Assembly (NCBI GenBank): GCA_019120525.1
Contig: DWUW01000149.1
Span: 1 to 12,055 of the forward strand
Direction: 5' to 3'
From: Candidatus Eisenbergiella stercorigallinarum
GTDB taxonomy: Bacteria; Bacillota; Clostridia; Lachnospirales; Lachnospiraceae
Length of the DNA: 12,055 bases
Made by a program: the position numbers and the translations under genes. Below the pieces are notes generated by a model. That model was not told where the DNA came from and made no database searches. It saw only the letters and a program-made list of their open reading frames with translations. This document shows positions 1 through 6,145 of the stretch, piece after piece (the stretch's first letter is position 1; the number at the start of each line of letters is the position of its first letter).

Positions 1-686
1 GCCCGCAGTCCAAACAGCGAGCCCTCGCCCGCGGCGATCGCGGCGATGTCGCTCCAGCCCGCCGTCCCCGCGCCCAGGCAGCCGGTGTCTCCCGCCGTCA
101 CCACCTGGCCGTTTGCCAGAAGTCCGGCGATGTAGCCGTCTCCCAGGGAAAGATCCGCCACACCCTTCCAGGAAAGGGCGTCCTGCATGGCGTCCGTCTC
201 TCCGCACAGGACTACCGTGCCGTCCTCCTTTAATCCCGCGCTCACATTTCCGCGCGCGGCCAGCCGGACAATCCCGGACCAGTCCTGCACGCCGCCGCAC
301 TGGCCCGCGCTGTCGTCTCCGGCCGCCAGGACGGTCCCGTCCTCCCGCAGGCCCAGCGAATGGTTTTCTCCGGCCGCCGTCTGGACGACGCCGCTCCAGC
401 CGCTCACATCGCACTGGCCCATGGCGTTGCTGCCCGCCGCCGTCACCGTGCCGTCCTCATGCAGGCCCAGGGTCATCGTCCCTCCCGCGGAGGCCTGGAC
501 CACATTCTTCCAGATGTCCACCGCGCACTTTCCGTCCGACGTATCTCCTGTGGCCACAGCGGTCCCGTCTGTTTTCACGCCCACCGTGTGGCCCGGCCCG
601 GTGGAAAGGGAGGCGATGTCCTGCCAGTTTCCCACATCCAGCTCGCCGGAATGGTTCGCGCCGCCGCCCGTGACGGTCCCATCCGC
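1..686 (-). repeat. RCC1-like beta-propeller repeats encoded in the kinase gene
   Basis: From about residue 475 of the kinase protein onward, a motif of the form DG-T-V-x-x-x-G followed by G-x-C and W-x-x-I/V recurs at residues 477, 514, 552, 590, 629 and 666, that is every 37-39 residues. This matches RCC1/ATS1-type repeats, which usually build a seven-bladed propeller; the sixth visible unit is followed by the window edge, so at least one more blade probably lies outside. The repeats sit on the predicted extracytoplasmic side. Confidence 0.85.
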
Positions 687-2108
687 TTTTCGGGAGAGCA
701 GATGCCAGCCCGCCGCGGCAAAACCGTCTGCCGCCGCCTTCGCCTGTACCTGTTTTTCAGACAGCTCCTCAGCGGAAAGCTGTTCCAGCGCTTTCCAGTC
801 CACGGAGGGCTGCCCGGACGCTCCCGCGCCTGCCTGCGTGTTCCCGTTTGGCGCGCTTCCGTTCGATCCGCCCGCGCCTCCGGATGCCCCGGCTCCGTCC
901 TGTCCCGCGCCTGCCGCGCCGCCTGCGGTCCCCGCTCCGGCCGTTCCGATACCGTCCGCGCCCGCCGCAGCCCCTGCCGGAAGCTGCGCCCTGCCCGGAA
1001 GGACTGCCTGCAGGATCCCCCAGAAAAGAAGGCCTGCGCACAGCGCTCCGGCCGCCGCTCCTATGCCGATATAGAGCCGCTTCTGCTTTTCCGTAAGCTT
1101 TTTCCTGCGGCGGATCTTACCCCGGCCCGTACCGTACAGCCCCTCCATCAGCTCGTCCATGCTCTGGTAGCGGTCCTGCACCCGGATGGCCATTCCCTTA
1201 TCCAAAAGGGCATAGGATGTCTGCGTGGAAACCTTGCAGCCCAGCTCCTTAAATTCCTTCAGGGTGTCCTCATGCAGCCGGTCCATGGCTCCCGGCGGCA
1301 CCTCTCCCGTCATCATCCGGTACATGGTGGCGCAGATGGCGTACACGTCCGTCCATGGCCCCTGGTTCCCGCGGCTCTGATACTGCTCCGCCGGTGCGTA
1401 GCCGTGCTTTAAAATGATGGTCAGGCTGCGCTCGTTATCCCCGCCCGCGAAACGGGCCGCGCCGAAGTCGATCAGCTTCATGCGCCCGTCCTTCGTCATC
1501 ATGATATTGTCCGGGCTGATATCCCGGTGGATGATCCCCGCCGCGTGCACGGTTTTCAGGGAATCCATGACCGGATGGAAGAGGGCCAGAACCTCCTGCT
1601 CCGACAGCCTTCCGCCGTGGCTTTTCAGATAAGAACCAAGCGTCACCCCGTCCACATACTCCATGACCATATAGGCCGTATCATTGGCGAAGAAAAAATC
1701 ACGCACCGATACGATACCGCTCAGGTTGTAGAATCTGGACAGGTTCTGCGCCTCCGCCATGAATTTTTCCAGGCCCTGACGGTAGTTGTCCCGCCGCACG
1801 CCCGGAAGCGCGGAAATGGCGCAGCTTCTGCCCTGGCCGGTATCGCGGGTGGCAAGCCCCATGGGAAAGTATTCCTTTACCGCGACCCGTACCTCCAGGT
1901 TCAGGTCCCAGCCCATGTAGGTGATGCCGAAACCGCCTTCCCCGATGACCTTCCCGATCATGATCTTGCGCTCCAGCACAGTATAGAGAGGGAGCCATCT
2001 GGCCGCCCTCTCATATTTATTCCGGATAAATCCGCATACCGGGCAGGCCTGGTCAGGCTTTGCCCATTCATTCATACAGCCCGGACACAGCCGGCGTGGA
2101 TCTTTCAT
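1..2108 (-). CDS. Zn-ribbon / Ser-Thr protein kinase / TM / RCC1-like repeat protein, C-terminus cut by window edge
   Basis: The frame stays open from ATG at 2108 to base 1, giving 702 residues with no stop. A zinc ribbon comes first (Cys8, Cys11, Cys22, Cys25). The kinase domain covers about 50-325: glycine loop GEGGFGITY (56-64), AVKEY Lys78, catalytic HRDISPDN (194-201), metal-binding DFG (214-216) and an APAEQY segment near 238. A basic stretch (KIRRRKK) precedes one membrane helix (about 344-370), then an Ala/Gly-rich linker (about 373-432), then at least six RCC1-like repeats of about 38 residues marked by DGTV and GxG motifs. The basic residues on the kinase side place the kinase in the cytoplasm and the repeats outside. 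GGAG precedes the ATG, 18 bp after the upstream FHA gene, so it is the last visible operon member. It likely phosphorylates Ser/Thr on neighbouring FHA ligands. The catalytic-loop Lys is Ser198. Kinase assignment is firm; substrates and the repeat ligand are unknown. Confidence 0.93.
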   Translation of the reverse strand, partial: MKDPRRLCPGCMNEWAKPDQACPVCGFIRNKYERAARWLPLYTVLERKIMIGKVIGEGGFGITYMGWDLNLEVRVAVKEYFPMGLATRDTGQGRSCAISALPGVRRDNYRQGLEKFMAEAQNLSRFYNLSGIVSVRDFFFANDTAYMVMEYVDGVTLGSYLKSHGGRLSEQEVLALFHPVMDSLKTVHAAGIIHRDISPDNIMMTKDGRMKLIDFGAARFAGGDNERSLTIILKHGYAPAEQYQSRGNQGPWTDVYAICATMYRMMTGEVPPGAMDRLHEDTLKEFKELGCKVSTQTSYALLDKGMAIRVQDRYQSMDELMEGLYGTGRGKIRRRKKLTEKQKRLYIGIGAAAGALCAGLLFWGILQAVLPGRAQLPAGAAAGADGIGTAGAGTAGGAAGAGQDGAGASGGAGGSNGSAPNGNTQAGAGASGQPSVDWKALEQLSAEELSEKQVQAKAAADGFAAAGWHLLSRKADGTVTGGGANHSGELDVGNWQDIASLSTGPGHTVGVKTDGTAVATGDTSDGKCAVDIWKNVVQASAGGTMTLGLHEDGTVTAAGSNAMGQCDVSGWSGVVQTAAGENHSLGLREDGTVLAAGDDSAGQCGGVQDWSGIVRLAARGNVSAGLKEDGTVVLCGETDAMQDALSWKGVADLSLGDGYIAGLLANGQVVTAGDTGCLGAGTAGWSDIAAIAAGEGSLFGLR

Positions 2109-2126
2109 TCTGACTACTCTCCATTT

Positions 2127-2981
2127 TTATCCCAGACGGAACTTATCCTCTCCCACCGTGATCACGCTGCCTGCCGCCATGGGTGTCGCAGCCGTTCTGG
2201 CCAGACGGTTTCCGTCCCCGTCAAAGGTGCCGTTGGAGGAAAAATCCGTCACGGTATACATGCCGTTATCGCCGTTGAAGGTCACGGTGCAGTGCTTTCT
2301 CGACACCTTCTCCCCCTTTGTCACGATGCTGCAGACGGAAGGATCTCTGCCGATGGTCACGGTATCGCCGCTCTTTACCGGGATCACCGCTCCCGCGTAA
2401 GCGCCGGAAAGCCCGGTAACGGTCCCGTCCTTCTTGCCCGGCTTCACGCTCTTTCCCGGCTTCGCCTTCGCCGCGCCCGTGGAAGCCGCGCCGGCCGTCT
2501 CGGCCGCCGGTTTCCCATCCTTCACGCAGCCGATGATGGAGATCACGAACATGGCGATGGAAAGGATCACGCACACCGCTCCGCCCAGGCTCGTTTTATA
2601 GCCCGCGTCGGCAAGCAGGGACACCATGAAGGCCGCGAATCCATAAAAATTCACCATCAGGAAGGAAAAAATAATGCTTCCCACGTAGCTGAGCCGTTTT
2701 TTCCCGAACAGGTTCATCAGGAGCACCAGGACGCCCATTACCACAGGCGGCACGAACACGAATACCATGATCACGCCGTAATCCGGCATTGCGGACAGCA
2801 TTTTCACCGCCGCAAGTCCGGTCAGGTTTTTGGGATACATGTCTCCCATCCCAAGCCCCTGCGCCAGCCCGGACAGGGCTCCCATCATCTCAGACAGCGT
2901 CGCGTAGGGTAAAATAAAGAAAAATAACAGCTGCAGCGCTCCCGCTGCCATCAGCAGAATTCTGTAGATACTTTTTTTCAT
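2127..2981 (-). CDS. Four-helix membrane protein with C-terminal FHA domain
   Basis: 284 residues. The N-terminal half is hydrophobic with four likely membrane helices (about 7-27, 69-91, 98-123 and 131-152). A short Lys/Ala/Gly-rich linker (about 155-186) leads to a C-terminal FHA domain (about 190-284). All classical phosphothreonine-binding signs are present: GRD at 211-213, SRKH at 227-230 and SSNGT at 248-252, making this one of the two best-preserved FHA domains here (with the VWA protein). With both ends inside, the FHA domain would face the cytoplasm and could bind a phosphorylated partner at the membrane. It ends 18 bp before the RCC1 kinase gene, so translational coupling is likely and that kinase is the natural partner. 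The membrane part was not recognised as a named family; it may be a scaffold rather than a transporter. Confidence 0.9.
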   Translation of the reverse strand: MKKSIYRILLMAAGALQLLFFFILPYATLSEMMGALSGLAQGLGMGDMYPKNLTGLAAVKMLSAMPDYGVIMVFVFVPPVVMGVLVLLMNLFGKKRLSYVGSIIFSFLMVNFYGFAAFMVSLLADAGYKTSLGGAVCVILSIAMFVISIIGCVKDGKPAAETAGAASTGAAKAKPGKSVKPGKKDGTVTGLSGAYAGAVIPVKSGDTVTIGRDPSVCSIVTKGEKVSRKHCTVTFNGDNGMYTVTDFSSNGTFDGDGNRLARTAATPMAAGSVITVGEDKFRLG

Positions 2982-2989
2982 GATTTTCC

Positions 2990-3062
2990 GATTCCTTTCC
3001 CGCCGCCCGCAGGCGGCTTCTTTTCTTTTGGCCCGGAAAGGCCCCGCCTCTTCTGGCGGCTC
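2990..3062 (-). repeat. Intergenic GC-rich hairpin cluster, copy A
   Basis: The gap between the Zn-ribbon-FHA 2 and TM-FHA genes holds two simple stems. CCGCC (3044-3048) pairs with GGCGG (3055-3059) over a 6-base loop right next to the upstream stop codon. GCCGCC (3002-3007) pairs with GGCGGC (3012-3017) over a 4-base loop. A pyrimidine tract (3020-3028, plus strand) lies between. The first stem and the tract recur in the gap at 3782-3816. There is no clear U-run after either stem on the minus strand, so this may modulate or stabilise the mRNA rather than end it. Confidence 0.5.
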
Positions 3063-3705
3063 ACCCTTCCTTCTTCACATCGTCCCAGCTGAAATGCTCG
3101 CCGCACAGAGCCACCAGCATCAGCTTCAGGTTCCCGATGGTCAGGACGTCATAGTTTTTCAGCTTTTCGTTATTTAAGACCACCTCGTCGTTTAAGTAGA
3201 ACAGCTCCCTGGAATCCCCGGGCTGGGCGATGAAGATACGGGCCTTCGGCTCGTAGATCACCACAGCGTGGCGCTCTCTGGATACGCTGTTGTCCCCGGT
3301 CAGGGCCACATCCATGGAGGAAGAACGGCCGATGAAGTTCCTTCCGGACTTCAGCTTGAAGCTCTCTCCGAAATAGCTGCCCTCGATGCAGACCAGCCAG
3401 CCCACCACCGGATCACTCCCCATGCTCTGCGCATAGTAGCTGACGGTCTTGCTGTCGTCCAGGTCCCGGGCCGCAGCCGCAGCGGGCGCCGCGGGTTCGG
3501 GCGCGCTCACCGCCGCGCTCACCGCGTCCTGCAGGGAAACGGTCTTTCCCTCTTCTTCGTCAAAATCAGACGTATCCCCGTACATCTGCGCCTGATCCAT
3601 CGCCACGGTCAGCTCGGAGGCCGATACGGTGGGATTGCAGTACGGACAGGTCTCAAACTTGTCCGCATCGTAAAAATGTCCGTTGTTGCATCTCTTTAAA
3701 TTCAT
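3061..3705 (-). CDS. Zn-ribbon FHA-domain protein 2 with threonine motifs
   Basis: 214 residues, predicted cytoplasmic. It begins with a small zinc-binding knuckle (Cys6, His10, Cys20, Cys23; the His is a weaker ligand call). The middle (about 25-100) is low-complexity and acidic/Ala-rich, with two similar motifs, EEGKTVS (Thr55) and DDSKTVS (Thr87). The FHA domain covers about 101-214: GR at 126-127, VSRERH at 141-146, and LND (171-173) in place of the usual NG turn. Acidic-flanked threonines ahead of an FHA domain recall GarA/OdhI, where phosphorylation makes the FHA domain bind its own tail; a similar switch here is inference. The ATG at 3705 is preceded by AGGG at suitable spacing. It follows PP2C 2 in the operon and is clearly paralogous to Zn-ribbon-FHA 1 (shared GWLVC, GR, VVYEP/VIYEP and YLN positions). 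Confidence 0.9.
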   Translation of the reverse strand: MNLKRCNNGHFYDADKFETCPYCNPTVSASELTVAMDQAQMYGDTSDFDEEEGKTVSLQDAVSAAVSAPEPAAPAAAAARDLDDSKTVSYYAQSMGSDPVVGWLVCIEGSYFGESFKLKSGRNFIGRSSSMDVALTGDNSVSRERHAVVIYEPKARIFIAQPGDSRELFYLNDEVVLNNEKLKNYDVLTIGNLKLMLVALCGEHFSWDDVKKEG

Positions 3706-3744
3706 ATTTCCCTCATTTCTGCGCGGTTCTGTATTTTTATTAGA

Positions 3745-3780
3745 AGAGACCTGCGGCCGCCGCGCACGCGCGCGGTCTCT
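3745..3780. repeat. Inverted repeat AGAGACC / GGTCTCT around a GC-rich core
   Basis: AGAGACC at 3745-3751 and GGTCTCT at 3774-3780 form a perfect 7-bp stem. A GC-rich core can add a few pairs if one base is bulged. It lies about 40 bases upstream of the Zn-ribbon-FHA 2 start, inside the 135-base gap after PP2C 2. No U-run follows on the minus strand. It may be a leader hairpin or a protein-binding palindrome. Confidence 0.45.
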
Positions 3781-3791
3781 GCTTTTCTTTC

Positions 3792-3816
3792 AAAAAGCTC
3801 CGCCCTGCGGCGGCTC
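3792..3816 (-). terminator. Possible weak intrinsic terminator/attenuator after PP2C 2 (copy B of the intergenic hairpin)
   Basis: Read on the minus strand, CCGCC, a GCAG loop and GGCGG form a compact GC stem (3800-3813), followed after a few bases by five T residues (3796-3792). It lies about 25 bases beyond the PP2C 2 stop. The stem is short and has a two-base bulge before extra pairs, so partial read-through to the downstream FHA and kinase genes is more likely than full termination. The same stem with a different loop appears at 3041-3062. Confidence 0.4.
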
Positions 3817-3840
3817 TTCTTGCGTGAAAAACCGTTTTCC

Positions 3841-4665
3841 TTACTGCGCCAGCTGGCACCGGATGAGGACGGCGCTGGTGTTGTCCTGCTTTGCCCCGCC
3901 CGCTTCCACGGCCTCCTGCACCAGCTGCTTTACCAGGACGCCCACGTTCCTTCCGCTCATGAGAAGCTCACGGATCCGTTCCTGGGAAAGGCTTCTGTAC
4001 AGCCCGTCGCTGCATAACAGGATCTGATCCCCATCCTCCAGCCGGAAGGGCGTCCAGTTCTGCTCCATCAGCTTCAGGCCGCCGATGCCGAGGAAGCTGA
4101 TCAGCGCCTCCGCGTTTTTCTGCCCGGCCCGGTAGGCCGCCTCATCGATCTTTCCTTCCGCCAGCTGTTTTTTCAAAAGTTCCCCGTAATTATGCGGCCG
4201 GACCGGGCAGAGCAGCTCCCCCCGGCGGAACAGATAGATCCTGCTGTCTCCGGCTGAAAGCCAGTAAAGCTCCCGCCCGCGGGCAAGCACCGCAACCACG
4301 GTGGATCCCGCTCCCATGGGCTTCCCGTTATCCATCAGCCCGAACACCGCTTCATCCGCCCTCTGCGCCGTCTCCTCCAGGAATCCCGCCGGGTCCGAAA
4401 GCTCCTTCGCGTAAAAATCCTCCGCAAATATCTGCGCCGCCAGCCCGCTGGCAAGCTCTCCGCCGTTCATCCCGCCCATGCCGTCGCAGACCACCGCAAA
4501 CAGCATCCCGTCCCGTTCTCCGCAGAACAGGCTGTCCTGCTGGCTGCACCGTCCGCCCGGCTCAGACCAGGCCGCGCACAAAAGGCCATTCTGCTGCTCC
4601 TGCATCCTGCCGGCATCCATCTGTACCGTCACGATCCTGCTTTCCTCTGACATACCCATCTCCAT
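3841..4665 (-). CDS. PP2C-family Ser/Thr protein phosphatase 2
   Basis: 274 residues, no signal peptide or membrane helix, so cytoplasmic. PPM/PP2C phosphatases remove phosphate from Ser/Thr using two metal ions held by aspartates. Visible motifs in order: QQDS (Asp44), VVCDGMGGMNGGE (Asp61, Gly62), GAGSTVVAV (118-126), SAGDSRIY (Asp140), LCSDGLY (Asp220) and QDNTSAVL (Asp261, Asn262). All metal-binding aspartates are present, so it should be active. The usual NQD/NED motif reads QQD. An insert-like segment (about 150-200) separates the SAGDSR and SDG motifs. GGAGG lies ten bases before ATG 4665; ATGs at codons 3 and 5 are alternatives but less well placed. It follows the kinase-FHA gene by 64 bp and precedes a Zn-ribbon-FHA gene, mirroring PP2C 1. 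Its likely substrates are the two kinases or the FHA proteins (inference). Confidence 0.94.
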   Translation of the reverse strand: MEMGMSEESRIVTVQMDAGRMQEQQNGLLCAAWSEPGGRCSQQDSLFCGERDGMLFAVVCDGMGGMNGGELASGLAAQIFAEDFYAKELSDPAGFLEETAQRADEAVFGLMDNGKPMGAGSTVVAVLARGRELYWLSAGDSRIYLFRRGELLCPVRPHNYGELLKKQLAEGKIDEAAYRAGQKNAEALISFLGIGGLKLMEQNWTPFRLEDGDQILLCSDGLYRSLSQERIRELLMSGRNVGVLVKQLVQEAVEAGGAKQDNTSAVLIRCQLAQ

Positions 4666-4675
4666 TTCCTTTTTT

Positions 4676-4722
4676 CCTCCCGCGCCGCAGCCTCCGCATG
4701 CCCGGGATCTCCCTCCCGCGCC
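4676..4722. repeat. Direct repeat CCTCCCGCGCC, two copies 36 bp apart
   Basis: CCTCCCGCGCC occurs at 4676-4686 and again at 4712-4722 in the 64-base gap between the kinase-FHA stop and the PP2C 2 start. On the coding strand each copy ends in GGGAGG, so the proximal copy supplies the PP2C 2 ribosome binding site and the distal one a decoy-like second site. It could be a small local duplication. Confidence 0.4.
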
Positions 4723-4729
4723 GGACAGC

Positions 4730-6109
4730 TCACGCTTCCTCCAGCGCGATCACACAGTTCATGCTGCCCACGCCCAGCCGGTCCTTCGGCATTACCTTAT
4801 ACTTTTTCCCTTTTTCCAGCCGCACGCCCCGGTAATACAGGCCGTTTGCCGACTGGTCGATCACATAGAAGCAGTGCTTCTTACGCGCGTACAGCAGCTT
4901 GAAATGCAGGCCGCTGATCTCCGGATGTCCAGCCAGGCGGATCTCGCTCTTTGCGCCGGAGCGTCCCACCGTCACCGTCCGTCCTGCCGCCACGGAGAAA
5001 CGCTGTCCCGCGCACGCTCCCTTCTCCACCAGAAGCCAGGCGTCGGGAGGCGCAGCGCCGGAGGCGGCAGAAGGAACCGGGCGGGAAGCGGACACCGGGC
5101 CGAAGCCGCCCGCATGGGAACCGACCTCCCCTGTCCGGTTTTTCAGGCGTTCTTCCGGCAGGGGCTCCTGAGACCGGGTGACTGTGGCCGTTCCATCCGC
5201 CGTTTGCGTCCGAAAGCCAGGCTGGCTTCCCTGCGTGATCCCTTCCACAAATTCCCGCATGGTCTGGGTCCGGAACCTGGCGTCCAGAAGAAGCGCCCTG
5301 TCCACCGCCTCCGACGCCTGTCTGCCGCACTGGGGAACCAGCTTTTCCAGGCTCTCATACTCCGCGCCCATCACCCGGTCCGGGGCGGCCGGGATCATGA
5401 CGCCCGAAGCCGCATAGTAAAAGGTTCCCGCCAGCGCGTACACATCCGTGAAGCTTCCCTGGCTCATGTTGCTGGCATACTGCTCCGGCGGCGCGAAGCC
5501 GGGCTTTAGGACCACGGAGAACTGCTGGTTCTCGTTCACCGCCATGGCCTTCGCGCTTCCAAAATCGATGATCTTCACATCTCCGTCCGGCAGGACCATG
5601 ATGTTTTCCGGGCTGATGTCCCGGTGAAAGATCCCGGCCCTCATATGGATCTCTTCCAGGGCCAGCCCCGCCCTGGCCACCGCCTCCACGGCCGCCGCCC
5701 AGGGAAGCTTCCCGCCAAGGGCCCGCATCACCTGTTTTAAAGTGCGTCCGTCCAGATATTCCATCACATAATAGGCGGTATCGTTTTCCTCAAAAACATC
5801 CTCCACATGCACCACGCCCGGAATGGCGCTCATGCGGATCAGGATCTGCGCCTCCTCCAGGAAACGCTTTTTCCCATGCAGGAAGGCCGCCTGTCTGTCC
5901 GGCTCCGGCACGATCCTCCCTGTTTCCGGATCCCGGGAGGCGATCGCCTCCGGCATGTATTCCTTCACCGCGCACACGCGCCCCGACTGCGTGTCGCTGC
6001 AGCGATAGGTGATGCCAAAGCCTCCCGCGCCCAGGATCTTTTCCACCTGATATTTCCCGTTTCCCAGCCGCTCCACCGGCGGCCTGCGTTCATCCTTTTC
6101 TCCCATCAT
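4730..6109 (-). CDS. Ser/Thr protein kinase with C-terminal FHA domain
   Basis: 459 residues. The kinase domain covers about 20-290: glycine loop GAGGFGITY (27-35), AVKEY Lys49, HRDISPEN (162-169), DFG (182-184), APPEQY (206-211), TDVYAL Asp222 and the closing Arg280. A disordered Gln/Pro/Ser/Gly-rich linker (about 293-355) joins a C-terminal FHA domain (about 358-459): GR at 382-383, SGLH at 399-402 (usual Arg is Gly400) and NG at 422-423. No membrane helix is seen, so the protein is probably cytoplasmic, with the FHA domain steering it to phosphorylated partners or to its own phosphorylated loop. The catalytic-loop Lys is Ser166, as in the RCC1 kinase, so the two form one subfamily. Two ATGs in tandem (6109 and 6106) follow AGGGTGAGGG; either may be used. 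It sits 36 bp after the VWA gene. Confidence 0.94.
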   Translation of the reverse strand: MMGEKDERRPPVERLGNGKYQVEKILGAGGFGITYRCSDTQSGRVCAVKEYMPEAIASRDPETGRIVPEPDRQAAFLHGKKRFLEEAQILIRMSAIPGVVHVEDVFEENDTAYYVMEYLDGRTLKQVMRALGGKLPWAAAVEAVARAGLALEEIHMRAGIFHRDISPENIMVLPDGDVKIIDFGSAKAMAVNENQQFSVVLKPGFAPPEQYASNMSQGSFTDVYALAGTFYYAASGVMIPAAPDRVMGAEYESLEKLVPQCGRQASEAVDRALLLDARFRTQTMREFVEGITQGSQPGFRTQTADGTATVTRSQEPLPEERLKNRTGEVGSHAGGFGPVSASRPVPSAASGAAPPDAWLLVEKGACAGQRFSVAAGRTVTVGRSGAKSEIRLAGHPEISGLHFKLLYARKKHCFYVIDQSANGLYYRGVRLEKGKKYKVMPKDRLGVGSMNCVIALEEA

Positions 6110-6145
6110 CCCTCACCCTGTCTTTCCGGCCTCTGTCCGCATCGC

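Noticed and set aside
187..1412. Pro/Ala/Arg-rich plus-strand open frames across the RCC1-repeat region
   Set aside because: They are mirror images of the Gly/Ala linker and RCC1 repeat codons, and the minus-strand frame is the one with real motifs.
1527..2912. 461-codon plus-strand open frame opposite the kinase and TM-FHA genes
   Set aside because: It is antisense to two genes with clear motifs, its translation is rich in His/Arg/Gly without domains, and it arises from GC-biased codons that avoid stops on the other strand.
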